From an uncultured Flavobacteriaceae bacterium (GTDB lineage Bacteria; Bacteroidota; Bacteroidia; Flavobacteriales; Flavobacteriaceae), in the NCBI GenBank assembly GCA_937944485.1, contig CALDYU010000005.1, positions 62,001 to 126,000 of the forward strand: a DNA stretch of 64,000 nt, in the 5' to 3' direction. How positions within the stretch are numbered: the first letter of the stretch is position 1; every line of letters begins with the position of its first letter. The position numbers and the translations under genes were made by a program. The notes below the pieces were generated by a model, which was not told the DNA's origin, searched no databases, and worked only from the letters and a program-made list of their open reading frames with translations. Of this stretch, positions 8,956-17,761 are shown piece after piece.

Positions 8956-8979
8956 ATGCGATGAAGAATGACTATTCAG

Positions 8980-11970
8980 TTATCCAACAATATTTACAAT
9001 TTTACCGGGTACTACAATCACCTTTTTAGGGGTACGACCTGCCAACTGTTGTTGTGTTTTTTCATGTGCCATTACCGCTGCTTCAATTTCATCTTTAGAT
9101 AAGTCCAAGGAAAGTTCCATCGTAAACTTCATTTTACCATTAAAGGATATCGGGTATTCTTTCGCACTTTCTACCAAATACTTCGGTTCAAATGTTGGGA
9201 AGGCTGCTGTTGAAATCGATTCGGTATGCCCTAATTTTTCCCATAGCTCTTCTGCGATATGCGGTGCATACGGCGAAACCAATATGGCCAATGGTTCTAA
9301 TATTGCTCTACTTGTACATTTTTGAGTAGTCAATTCATTGACGCAAATCATAAATGTAGACACCGACGTATTGAAACTAAAGTTCTCAATATCTTCTTCA
9401 ACCTTTTTGATGGTTTTGTGTAATGTTTTTAGGTTTTCTGCTGATGGCTTCACTTCGGCTCCGCTCAGTGACCCATCTATTATGGGGGTATACAATTTCC
9501 AAAGTTTTTTCAAGAAACCATGTACTCCCGTGATGCCTGCTGTATTCCACGGTTTCGATTGTTCTAAAGGCCCTAAAAACATTTCATACAATCGCAAACT
9601 GTCGGCACCGTATTCTGCTACAATATCATCAGGATTGACCACATTGTATTTGGACTTCGACATTTTTTCGACTTCGCGAACAACCTTATAAGCATCATTA
9701 TTATCAATAATTTCGGTGTCATTCTCTCCCAAAAATACTGCGCCTTCAAAGTCTTTGTTCATGGAGTCACCCAAAAATCTTTCTATATCTAATTCATCAG
9801 AAGAATTAATATAATCAACATTTGCGTACCTTCTATTCAGTATGCTATACCGAAAAGGTTTTGAATTTACTGGGGTTTTGTTCCTCCATTTCTTTATAGT
9901 CTCCTCTAGAACGGCTATTGAACTTTTAGAAACTGCTATGTAAAAAGGTTTATCCTTTGCAAACCTAGCAATAACAAAATATACCACCGCACTCGTCCCC
10001 GTAATCATGCCTTGATTAATCAGTTTTTTTGCAAACTCATCTTTAGGCACTAAACCTTTATCAAACATAAATTTCTGCCAAAAACGGGAGTACAGCAAAT
10101 GCCCGGTCGCGTGTTCACTTCCGCCTATGTACAAGTCCACATCTTGCCAATAGTCAATCGCTTCTTTTGAGAAAATGGCCTCATCATTATGAGGGTCCAT
10201 ATAGCGATTGAAATACTGTGAGCTACCTGCCCAACCAGGCATAGTGTTCAATTCTAGCGGAAACACCGTTTCATTATCTATCAACGAACAACTGACAACG
10301 GACAACTGTTTAGTATCCCAAGCCCAAATCGTAGCATTCCCTAAAGGCGGTTCGCCAGTTTCGGTCGGTAAATATTTATCTACTTCAGGGAGTTTTAATG
10401 GAAGGAATTTATCCTCTAACATCTGCGGCATGCCATCAACATAATATACTGGGAAAGGTTCCCCCCAATAACGCTGTCTACTAAAAACAGCATCGCGTAA
10501 TCGGTAGTTGATTTTCCCTTTGCCCTGCCCTAATTTTTCCAGTTCGTAAATGGCTGTTTTAACGGCTTTTTTATAGGGCAATCCGTTTAAGAAATCAGAA
10601 TTGGAAATAACTGTTTTTTCTTTGTCGGCAAAAGCTGCTTCAGAAATATCGACTCCCTCAAAAATATTAGGAATATCAATATTGAAATGTTTCGCGAAAT
10701 CCCAATCACGTTGATCACCACAAGGTACCGACATTACTGCACCGGTGCCGTAGCCCGCCAGTACATAATCGCCAATCCAGATCGGTATCGGTTTTTTAGT
10801 AAACGGATGTTCTGCATAGGCACCTGTAAACGCTCCTGAAATGGTTTTGACATCAGCCATTCGGTCGCGTTCTGAACGTTTTGCCGTGGCCTCAACATAA
10901 GCATCAACCTCCGCTTTTTGTTCTGGCGTAGTGATTTCCGCTACCAATTCATGTTCTGGCGCTAGCGTCATGAAACTGGCACCGAAAATGGTATCGGGGC
11001 GGGTGGTGAAGACTTCGATCTCAAATTGGTGGTTGAGCGTAGTCGAAACCCCAATTTGGTCACTTCGGCTACGCTCAGGGTCCAAATTATCAAGCACCTT
11101 AAAAGTAACCGAAGCGCCCTCACTTCTCCCAATCCAATTGGTTTGTGAGTCTTTCAAAGGTTGTGGCCAATCGATCGTGTTTAATCCGTCCAATAAACGT
11201 TGTGCATAAGCACTAATACGCATACTCCATTGGGTCATTTTTTTACGAATTACAGGATGACCACCACGTTCCGAAACGCCGTTTACAATTTCATCGTTTG
11301 CCAGTACCGTACCTAAAGCGGGACACCAGTTTACCTCGGTATCCGCCAGATAGGTTAGGCGATATTTGAGTAATACTTCCTGTTGTTCTTTACTTGAAAA
11401 AGCATGCCATTCTGCTGCTGAAAAAGGTTCAATATCTTCATCGCAAACAGCATTTACTTTGGCATTTCCATCCGAAGAAAATGCAGCAATCAAAGTTTCA
11501 ATATCCTCTGCTTTGTCGGTTTCTTTATTATACCATGAATTGAACAATTCAATGAAAATCCACTGTGTCCATTTATAATATTTTGGATCAGAAGTTCGTA
11601 CTTCACGACTCCAATCAAATGAAAATCCGATTTGGTCTAACTGCCTACGATAGGTTTTTATATTTTCTGCTGTGGTAATCGCTGGGTGTTGCCCTGTTTG
11701 AATTGCATATTGCTCTGCTGGCAAGCCAAAAGAATCATAGCCCTGCGGATGTAAGACATTAAAGCCTTTATGCCTTTTATATCGCGCATAGATATCAGAT
11801 GCGATATAACCCAGTGGATGACCCACATGTAAACCCGCCCCTGAGGGATATGGGAACATGTCTAACACATAAAACTTTTCTTTATCAGAATTGTTCTCTG
11901 CCTTAAAAGTTTGGTTCTTGGCCCAATATGCCTGCCATTTCTTTTCGATTTCATTGAAATTGTACTGCAT
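8980..11970 (-). CDS. leuS: leucyl-tRNA synthetase
   Basis: Charges tRNA-Leu with leucine in the cytoplasm. Class I signatures: HVGH (about 48-51 from the chosen start) after FPYPSGAGL, KMSKS near residue 770, plus the editing domain TTRPDTIFGASF. I chose the ATG at 11970 (MQYNFNEIEKKWQ), the usual family start; an ATG two codons-plus upstream at 11988 is also open. At ~996 residues it appears longer than relatives. Three in-frame segments look like genomic repeats: 11034-11077, 10281-10308 and 9451-9470. All key motifs remain intact, so the enzyme should work. It is divergent from the T9SS protein gene. Confidence 0.97.
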   Translation of the reverse strand: MQYNFNEIEKKWQAYWAKNQTFKAENNSDKEKFYVLDMFPYPSGAGLHVGHPLGYIASDIYARYKRHKGFNVLHPQGYDSFGLPAEQYAIQTGQHPAITTAENIKTYRRQLDQIGFSFDWSREVRTSDPKYYKWTQWIFIELFNSWYNKETDKAEDIETLIAAFSSDGNAKVNAVCDEDIEPFSAAEWHAFSSKEQQEVLLKYRLTYLADTEVNWCPALGTVLANDEIVNGVSERGGHPVIRKKMTQWSMRISAYAQRLLDGLNTIDWPQPLKDSQTNWIGRSEGASVTFKVLDNLDPERSRSDQIGVSTTLNHQFEIEVFTTRPDTIFGASFMTLAPEHELVAEITTPEQKAEVDAYVEATAKRSERDRMADVKTISGAFTGAYAEHPFTKKPIPIWIGDYVLAGYGTGAVMSVPCGDQRDWDFAKHFNIDIPNIFEGVDISEAAFADKEKTVISNSDFLNGLPYKKAVKTAIYELEKLGQGKGKINYRLRDAVFSRQRYWGEPFPVYYVDGMPQMLEDKFLPLKLPEVDKYLPTETGEPPLGNATIWAWDTKQLSVVSCSLIDNETVFPLELNTMPGWAGSSQYFNRYMDPHNDEAIFSKEAIDYWQDVDLYIGGSEHATGHLLYSRFWQKFMFDKGLVPKDEFAKKLINQGMITGTSAVVYFVIARFAKDKPFYIAVSKSSIAVLEETIKKWRNKTPVNSKPFRYSILNRRYANVDYINSSDELDIERFLGDSMNKDFEGAVFLGENDTEIIDNNDAYKVVREVEKMSKSKYNVVNPDDIVAEYGADSLRLYEMFLGPLEQSKPWNTAGITGVHGFLKKLWKLYTPIIDGSLSGAEVKPSAENLKTLHKTIKKVEEDIENFSFNTSVSTFMICVNELTTQKCTSRAILEPLAILVSPYAPHIAEELWEKLGHTESISTAAFPTFEPKYLVESAKEYPISFNGKMKFTMELSLDLSKDEIEAAVMAHEKTQQQLAGRTPKKVIVVPGKIVNIVG
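9451..9470. repeat. REP-like palindrome inside leuS
   Basis: CACTTCGGCTCCGCTCAGTG has matching ends CACT/AGTG and an inner CGG-CT-CCG stem. It resembles REP-type intergenic palindromes of flavobacteria and encodes the in-frame stretch GSLSGAEV of LeuS. Confidence 0.55.
10281..10308. repeat. four 7-mer tandem repeats inside leuS
   Basis: TCAACGA, ACAACTG, ACAACGG and ACAACTG stand head to tail (28 bases). On the coding strand they read CAGTTGT-CCGTTGT-CAGTTGT-TCGTTGA and encode QLSVVSCSLI within LeuS. The repeat periodicity is plain and is not expected from protein constraint. Confidence 0.6.
11034..11077. repeat. REP-doublet-like inverted repeat inside leuS
   Basis: TGAGCGTAGTCGAA (11034-11047) is inverted with one mismatch as TTCGGCTACGCTCA (11064-11077), with an inner ACC/GGT pair. 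The form is that of a REP doublet. It encodes roughly DPERSRSDQIGVSTTLN, a low-conservation, polar stretch just before the LeuS editing-domain motif TTRPDTIFG. Confidence 0.65.
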
Positions 11971-12060
11971 CATCTGTGTTTCTTGCACTTAAACGGCAAA
12001 AATAGGTTTAATCTAGTAAAGGCGAAAGATATTATTATCTTGTCGCAGCCAAAATTAACT

Positions 12061-13947
12061 ATGACGGTTAACAATCCCCTAAAAATTTTGATACTCTGCC
12101 TTTTGCTGAGTTGTTTATCTCAATACGCACATGCTCAACTTGGTTTTTGTGGGGGTAATTCAGGTGATCCCATTTTTACTGAAGATTTTGGCTCAGGTAC
12201 AACCCCCGGCCCAGCTCTTGCCCCTGGTACAACAACATATAGTTTTACTGCAGGTGAACCTAATGATGGTAGTTATACTATAGCAAGTAGTAGTGCTAAT
12301 TTTTTTGATTGGCATAATACTAATGATCATACGCCAGGAGACACTAACGGTAAAATGCTAATTGTCAATGCTAGTTTCAACCCTGGTGAGTTTTATAAAA
12401 CATCAATTACTGGTTTATGTGAAAATACATCCTATGAATTTTCTGCTTTTCTTTTAAATTTTGCGGCAACCAATGGTTTTTGTGGCTCAAGATTGATACC
12501 GGTTAACGTGAAATTTCAAATTTGGGATGATACTGACACCACCCTTTTGGCATCTGGTGACACTGGGGATCTTTTTGCGACCTCTTCAGCTACTTGGACA
12601 CCTTACGGGCTCGTTTTTAAAACGGAACCTGGTCAGGGATCTGTCATTTTAAAAATGATTAATAATGGTAGTGGCGGCTGCGGTAATGACCTCGCAATTG
12701 ATGATATTTCTTTTAAATCATGTGGCGATTTTATTGAATTAACCAATACAACAGGCGCTAACGGTATTGCCCAATGTCAAGATGAGGGCGTCATTGTGAG
12801 TACTACAATTACAGCAACACCCGATAACGCTATTTTTAATTCACATTTTTACCAATGGCAAGAAAGTACTGATGGTATAAGTTGGAGTGATATTGCCGGA
12901 GAAACAACAAATACCTACACCACACCAACTATTTTAGATGCACGTTATTTTAGAGTAAAAGTTGCTGAAGATCTTATCAATGTTTCTAATGCGTTGTGCA
13001 ATGTAGTTTCTGAACCTTTTAGTGCCATATTGTTACCCTTTGCGAATGCTCCAATTAGTAACGGAGACGTTTCAACCTGTGCCGATTTACCAAAGCCCCT
13101 TATTGCCACAGCTCAAGCTGATGAATTTGTTAACTGGTATGATGCGCCGGTAGGGGGCAATTTATTACAAGAAAATAGTGCTTCCTTTTTTCCGTCAGCT
13201 TCAGGCACCTATTATGCAGCGGCAAGTTCAACACTAGTTGACTGCTTTTCGCTAACAAGAACACCAATTACATACACTCTTTTTGATTTGCCTGAGCTAA
13301 CTGATGAAGAACAATTTTTATGTGAAAACTCTTCGGTTACACTTTCCTCAAACTTGACCAATGTTACTTTTGAATGGAGTACCGGAGAAACAACAAGCAC
13401 TATTCAAGTAGCCTCACCAGGCGAGTATAGTCTTGAAGTTACTAATTTGAATGGCTGTTCTGCTACCAAAATATTTTCCGTTACTCAAATTGACCAACCA
13501 CAAATCGAAAAAATAGTTTCTGATGATGAGAACATTATTGTATACACATTAAATGAAGGCTTGTTTGAATATGCGCTTGATAATGGTCCCTTTCAAAATA
13601 GTCCTGTTTTTGAATTGGTTGAGGGAGGTTTATACATAGTAAAAATTCAGGGCATAAATAATTGTCCTGAAGTCAGTCAAGAATTCTTTCATTTTGTGAT
13701 TCCGAAGTTTTTTACCCCAAACGGAGATTTTGTAAATGATACATTTACTATAAAAGGCTTAGAATTTTTTAATACTGTTGATGTTCGCATTTTCGACCGA
13801 TATGGTAAGCTCATGATGCAATCAAATAGTACTTCTTTTTCTTGGGGTGGTCGGTATAATAACACCCCTGTACCTTCTTCAGATTACTGGTATACGATTC
13901 AAGCTGATGGACAACTATTTCAAGGTCATTTTGCCTTAAAAAGATAG
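12061..13947 (+). CDS. secreted protein with T9SS type B sorting domain
   Basis: A 628-residue exported protein. I placed the start at the ATG of 12061 because a signal peptide follows directly (KILILCLLLSCLSQYAHA, cleavage before QLGFCGG); the frame is open further upstream but overlaps leuS. An N-terminal jelly-roll-like region (about 30-220) is followed by an Ig-like repeat (YQWQESTDGISWSDI) and a second repeat region. The last ~85 residues form the gliding-associated C-terminal domain (FFTPNGDFVNDTF...VRIFDRYGKLM...YWYTIQADG), the type B signal for type IX secretion. It should reach the cell surface or medium; the ligand is unknown. Confidence 0.88.
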   Translation: MTVNNPLKILILCLLLSCLSQYAHAQLGFCGGNSGDPIFTEDFGSGTTPGPALAPGTTTYSFTAGEPNDGSYTIASSSANFFDWHNTNDHTPGDTNGKMLIVNASFNPGEFYKTSITGLCENTSYEFSAFLLNFAATNGFCGSRLIPVNVKFQIWDDTDTTLLASGDTGDLFATSSATWTPYGLVFKTEPGQGSVILKMINNGSGGCGNDLAIDDISFKSCGDFIELTNTTGANGIAQCQDEGVIVSTTITATPDNAIFNSHFYQWQESTDGISWSDIAGETTNTYTTPTILDARYFRVKVAEDLINVSNALCNVVSEPFSAILLPFANAPISNGDVSTCADLPKPLIATAQADEFVNWYDAPVGGNLLQENSASFFPSASGTYYAAASSTLVDCFSLTRTPITYTLFDLPELTDEEQFLCENSSVTLSSNLTNVTFEWSTGETTSTIQVASPGEYSLEVTNLNGCSATKIFSVTQIDQPQIEKIVSDDENIIVYTLNEGLFEYALDNGPFQNSPVFELVEGGLYIVKIQGINNCPEVSQEFFHFVIPKFFTPNGDFVNDTFTIKGLEFFNTVDVRIFDRYGKLMMQSNSTSFSWGGRYNNTPVPSSDYWYTIQADGQLFQGHFALKR

Positions 13948-13948
13948 C

Positions 13949-14800
13949 CTATACCAAGGTGCCTTTGTAAAGCACCCATGCCATAGATAGTAGTGCAGAA
14001 ATGTTAATTGCATACCCAAACCATTTCATTTGTGTTACAGAATAAGGCTTATCTTTAAAGAAGAAGAACACATCAAATAGCAACCAAATGGTGAACGCTA
14101 GTAGAAAAATCGCCAAAACCGGATCATTGAACCAAAACCACACTAAAAAAGACTCCATTAGCAAAAGCCCTAACATAAGTAACTTCGAATTTTTGCGTTT
14201 CAAAAGTGTTGCCGTAGTTCTTTTTCCCGAAGCTAAATCAGGCTCAATATCCATGATTTCGCCCGCAATATGGGCTTGAAAGGCAAATAAAGAAAGGTAA
14301 ACCAGTGTTTGCCAGGGTAAGGTTTCTAAATTATTCAATGCTGTAGCGAAGAAAGCCGTAGTTACATATCCTATTTGAATAAATATTTCAAAAGGAGGCC
14401 GTTCTTTAATTCGAAAGGGTTTGAAATTATAGAGTATGTTTATAGCCACCATAAATATCAATAGCAGCAACATTGTAAAACCAGAGAGGTACGTGAAAAT
14501 GACCACAAAAGGTAAAATGACCATGGCTATTTTGTATAATATGCCATCCAAATGTTTTCGTGATGCTTTTGCGCCAAATAAATAATTCCCTTTTCGATCA
14601 TTAACAGCATCAGCTGCTTCATCGTTATAATCGTTTAAGCCGTATACTAAATAGTTTAAAGGAAAGGTCACAAAGAAAAGGCCTAACCAGAATAACCAAG
14701 AGGTCCAGAAGCTTTCTTGATTGCCAAAAGGTACTAGATAAATCCATAGGGTAGGAAACCATAATCCTGGTCTTGAAATTTTAAGATCTGTGAGATTCAT
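13949..14800 (-). CDS. UbiA family prenyltransferase
   Basis: Integral membrane prenyltransferase, 283 residues with about eight helices. Both Asp-rich Mg-diphosphate motifs are visible: NDYNDEAADAVNDRKG (56-71) and DIEPDLASGKRT (about 184-195). UbiA enzymes attach isoprenoid chains to quinone, heme or carotenoid acceptors. The acceptor here is unknown; neither menaquinone nor heme O genes are adjacent. It converges on the T9SS gene with one base between stops and diverges from ftsX. Confidence 0.9.
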   Translation of the reverse strand: MNLTDLKISRPGLWFPTLWIYLVPFGNQESFWTSWLFWLGLFFVTFPLNYLVYGLNDYNDEAADAVNDRKGNYLFGAKASRKHLDGILYKIAMVILPFVVIFTYLSGFTMLLLLIFMVAINILYNFKPFRIKERPPFEIFIQIGYVTTAFFATALNNLETLPWQTLVYLSLFAFQAHIAGEIMDIEPDLASGKRTTATLLKRKNSKLLMLGLLLMESFLVWFWFNDPVLAIFLLAFTIWLLFDVFFFFKDKPYSVTQMKWFGYAINISALLSMAWVLYKGTLV

Positions 14801-14916
14801 AACAATTAGTACTTCACTAGCAGTAACGAATATATCTCTCTAATCTTATAGTGCAAAATCAATGCTCGGTGAGATTTAAATTACTTTGCTAACTTTACCT
14901 TTTTTAGAACCTACCT

Positions 14917-15795
14917 ATGGGACTATCTTTCGAGCAATATCAAAAAAGAAAGTTGATTTCTTCGTACTTCTCTGTAGTACTCAGTATTGGGTTAGTATTA
15001 TTTCTGTTGGGCATTTTAGGGCTTTTAGTACTAAATACGCGTAAAATGGCCGATCACTTCAAAGAACAAATCACTATTTCAGTTTTTCTTAAAGAAAGTG
15101 CTAAAGCGGTAGAAATTGATCAATTACAAAAGAGTTTGGTGATGGCCGACTACACTAAAACGGCTACCTATGTTTCAAAAGAGGAAGCCGCAGAAAAGCA
15201 CAGCGAGGAGATCGGTGAAGATTTTATCGAATATTTAGGGTACAACCCTTTAAAGAATTCCATTGATGTACATTTTAATGCTGCTTTTGTTGCTCCTGAT
15301 CAAATCGACACCATTGCCAAAGAACTTGCTGCCAAAGAATATGTTCATGAAGTGACCTATGATAAATTATTAGTTGAGTTAGTGAGTGATAACGTAAAAA
15401 AAATTGGCTTTTGGATTTTAGTTGCTAGTGGCATTTTTACCTTTATTGCCGTGCTTTTGATTAATAGTTCCATTCGACTATCGATATATTCAAAAAGGTT
15501 TATCATTAAAACCATGCAAATGGTTGGTGCAACCAAGTCATTTATACGAAGACCGTTTATATGGACAAATGTGCAACTTGGTATGTTAGGTGCCTTTATT
15601 GCACTATTGGCTTTAGGAGGTGTATTGTATTACACAAATTCGAATTTTCCGGATTTAGGATTGCTTGATGATTCTTCGCTATTAGTACTATTGGTCGTAG
15701 CCGTTTTTGGGCTTGGTATTCTTATCTCACTCATCAGCACTTACTTTGCCACGCAACGTTTTCTCAATTTGCGAACTGACGAATTATATTACTAA
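14917..15795 (+). CDS. ftsX: cell division protein FtsX
   Basis: ABC-type permease-like subunit that couples with FtsE to control septal peptidoglycan hydrolases. The 292 residues give the FtsX topology: helix 1 at about 18-38, a periplasmic domain (ITISVFLKESAKA to VHEVTYDKLL), then three C-terminal helices. MVGATKSFIRRPFI is the typical cytoplasmic loop. It heads the run ftsX-DUF3098-uppP-truB, a known Bacteroidetes order linking division and wall synthesis. ftsE is not adjacent. Confidence 0.92.
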   Translation: MGLSFEQYQKRKLISSYFSVVLSIGLVLFLLGILGLLVLNTRKMADHFKEQITISVFLKESAKAVEIDQLQKSLVMADYTKTATYVSKEEAAEKHSEEIGEDFIEYLGYNPLKNSIDVHFNAAFVAPDQIDTIAKELAAKEYVHEVTYDKLLVELVSDNVKKIGFWILVASGIFTFIAVLLINSSIRLSIYSKRFIIKTMQMVGATKSFIRRPFIWTNVQLGMLGAFIALLALGGVLYYTNSNFPDLGLLDDSSLLVLLVVAVFGLGILISLISTYFATQRFLNLRTDELYY

Positions 15796-15866
15796 AGAAC
15801 TGCCCGCAAATAAATAATTGAAAAAATGAGGTGCTGACGGTACTTCGATAACGAATAACTTTTGTT

Positions 15867-15874
15867 TAAATTTG
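15867..15874 (+). promoter_or_regulatory. candidate -7 box before the DUF3098 gene
   Basis: TAAATTTG matches TAnnTTTG and ends only 4 bases before the ATG at 15879. If real, the transcript would start at or next to the start codon, giving a leaderless or near-leaderless mRNA. Confidence 0.35.
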
Positions 15875-15878
15875 CAGT

Positions 15879-16145
15879 ATGAGCAAGAAGTATAAGAATA
15901 AAGACGAACAGCCCAGACAAGAATTTATCTTTCAAAAGAAGAATTACACCTTCATGTTCATCGGTATTGCTTTCATCGCATTAGGGTTTATCTTAATGAG
16001 TGGTGGTGGTAGTGACGACCCAAATGTTTTCAATCCTGATATCTATAATTTTAGACGTATTCGTTTGGCGCCTACTTTAGTCCTGATCGGTCTTGGTATA
16101 GAAGTGTATGCCATATTGTTGAATCCTCACAAGAAGAAAAAATAA
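15879..16145 (+). CDS. DUF3098 family small membrane protein
   Basis: An 88-residue protein with a polar N-terminus (QPRQEFIFQKKNY) and two transmembrane helices separated by GGGSDDPNVFNPDIYNFRRI, the DUF3098 pattern. Function is unknown. It lies between ftsX and uppP, and its stop codon directly abuts the uppP TTG start, so the two are surely co-transcribed. The position suggests a role linked to cell-envelope growth, which is inference. Confidence 0.9.
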   Translation: MSKKYKNKDEQPRQEFIFQKKNYTFMFIGIAFIALGFILMSGGGSDDPNVFNPDIYNFRRIRLAPTLVLIGLGIEVYAILLNPHKKKK

Positions 16146-16943
16146 TTGGATACTTTAGATGCTATTCTACTAGGAATAATTCAAGGTCTTACCGAATTTC
16201 TTCCGGTATCTTCAAGCGGACATTTAGAATTAGGGAAAGCCATCTTAGGTGACGATTCTGTTCCTGAAGAGAGTTTGCTATTTACGGTAGTACTTCATTT
16301 TGCCACAGCTTTGAGTACGATTGTTGTATTTCGAAAAGATGTGTGGGAAATTCTTCGTGGTCTTTTTAGTTTCAAATGGAATGAAGAAACGCAATTCTCA
16401 TTGAAAATAATAGTTTCTATGATTCCGGCAGTTCTGGTGGGTCTTTTTTTTGAAGAACAGTTAGAGGCTTTTTTTGGCGGAAATATTCAGTTTGTTGGTT
16501 TTATGTTATTAATTACGGCTGTGCTTCTATATTACGCTGATAAAGCTAAAGACACTGAAAAGAAGGTTAGTTTTAAAAACGCATTTTTAGTTGGTGTTTC
16601 TCAAGCAATTGCCATGCTACCAGGTATCTCACGTAGTGGTGCAACTATTTCAACTTCTGTACTTTTAGGTGTCGATAAAACCAAAGCTGCCCGTTTCTCA
16701 TTCTTAATGGTGGTGCCCCTTATATTTGGAAAAATTGGTAAAGACCTATTAAGCGGAGATTTAAATTTTAATGGCGAAAATAATATGGCTATGTTGGCGG
16801 GCTTTCTTGCTGCCTTCGTCGCCGGACTCGCCGCTTGTACTTGGATGATTCAATTAGTCAAAAAAAGTAAATTGTCTTACTTCGCCATCTATTGTTTAGT
16901 TGTTGGCCTTATTGCCATTGGCTATGGTATTTATTCAGCCTAA
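16146..16943 (+). CDS. uppP: undecaprenyl-diphosphatase, TTG start
   Basis: Recycles undecaprenyl pyrophosphate to the monophosphate carrier used in peptidoglycan and other envelope polymers; inner membrane, also linked to bacitracin resistance. The 265 residues carry the BacA/UppP motifs GLTEFLPVSSSGHLEL (14-29, catalytic Glu and Ser/His) and LPGISRSGATIS (about 160-171). There is no ATG near the N-terminus: the frame MDTLDAILLGIIQG starts at a TTG that immediately follows the upstream stop codon, which supports translational coupling. Confidence 0.96.
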   Translation: MDTLDAILLGIIQGLTEFLPVSSSGHLELGKAILGDDSVPEESLLFTVVLHFATALSTIVVFRKDVWEILRGLFSFKWNEETQFSLKIIVSMIPAVLVGLFFEEQLEAFFGGNIQFVGFMLLITAVLLYYADKAKDTEKKVSFKNAFLVGVSQAIAMLPGISRSGATISTSVLLGVDKTKAARFSFLMVVPLIFGKIGKDLLSGDLNFNGENNMAMLAGFLAAFVAGLAACTWMIQLVKKSKLSYFAIYCLVVGLIAIGYGIYSA

Positions 16944-16974
16944 TTATTCGAACTGAATCAAACTATTTTTCTTC

Positions 16975-17691
16975 ATGACGGATACAAGAACCAAAGAAGA
17001 CTTTTTGAACGGACAATTGCTCTTGATAGACAAACCTTTAGGTTGGTCTTCTTTTCAAGCAGTGAACAAATTGAAATGGGCCATTCGAAAAAAATTTGAC
17101 CTCAAAAAAATAAAAATAGGGCATGCTGGCACGCTTGATCCTTTAGCAACGGGACTCCTTTTAATATGTACCGGAAAGTTTACAAAAACTATTAACTCAC
17201 TTCAAAGTCAAATAAAAGAATATACAGGAACGATAACGCTCGGTGCCACCACACCATCGTATGATTTAGAGACGTCAATAGACCAAAACTATCCTACACG
17301 GCACCTATCCACAGAAAAAATTAAGAATGCCACTTTCAAATTTATAGGAGAAATTGAACAACAGCCGCCTATATTTTCAGCCTTAAAAAAAGATGGTAAA
17401 CGCCTTTATGAATATGCACGGGCAGGAGAAAAAGTGACTATTAAAAAAAGAAAGATAACTATTTCAGAATTTGAAATTACTTCTATAGACATGCCCAAAG
17501 TAGCATTTAGAGTGGTGTGCAGTAAAGGAACCTATATACGCTCTTTGGCTCATGATTTTGGAAAAATATTAAATTCGGGTGCACATTTATCTGAACTACG
17601 AAGAACCAAAATAGGTGAATACAACGTAGATATAGCCGTTGAACCTGCCATTTTTGTTGAAAATTTACTCGGAAAGCTAGAAGATTCTTAG
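16975..17691 (+). CDS. truB: tRNA pseudouridine(55) synthase
   Basis: Isomerises U55 in the T-loop of tRNAs. The 238 residues include the catalytic-Asp motif [12 protein letters not shown] (49-60, Asp55), the N-terminal [12 protein letters not shown], and the later [19 protein letters not shown] and [15 protein letters not shown] segments. It lies 31 bases after uppP in the same operon. Length suits the short bacterial form, with no extended PUA domain visible. Confidence 0.96.
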   Translation: MTDTRTKEDFLNGQLLLIDKPLGWSSFQAVNKLKWAIRKKFDLKKIKIGHAGTLDPLATGLLLICTGKFTKTINSLQSQIKEYTGTITLGATTPSYDLETSIDQNYPTRHLSTEKIKNATFKFIGEIEQQPPIFSALKKDGKRLYEYARAGEKVTIKKRKITISEFEITSIDMPKVAFRVVCSKGTYIRSLAHDFGKILNSGAHLSELRRTKIGEYNVDIAVEPAIFVENLLGKLEDS

Positions 17692-17761
17692 TAAAATGTT
17701 ATCTGATGGTTCCGTTCAACGAATATTTTAAATAATTTTTAGAATTTAGGGTTATAGCTCT

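Larger units (their letters stand above)
8538..8979. other. 440-bp gene-free gap filled by two repeat elements
   Basis: No convincing coding sequence is present. The gap between leuS and SemiSWEET holds two ~133-bp repeat copies (8567-8698 and 8822-8955) separated by an AT-rich spacer with runs such as AATTTTTTTGAATTTGAATTTG. A promoter for SemiSWEET should lie here but I could not place it. Confidence 0.75.

Noticed and set aside
11911-12060. N-terminal extension of the T9SS protein to 11911
   Set aside because: It overlaps leuS on the other strand and would put 50 residues before a standard signal peptide; the ATG at 12061 is right.
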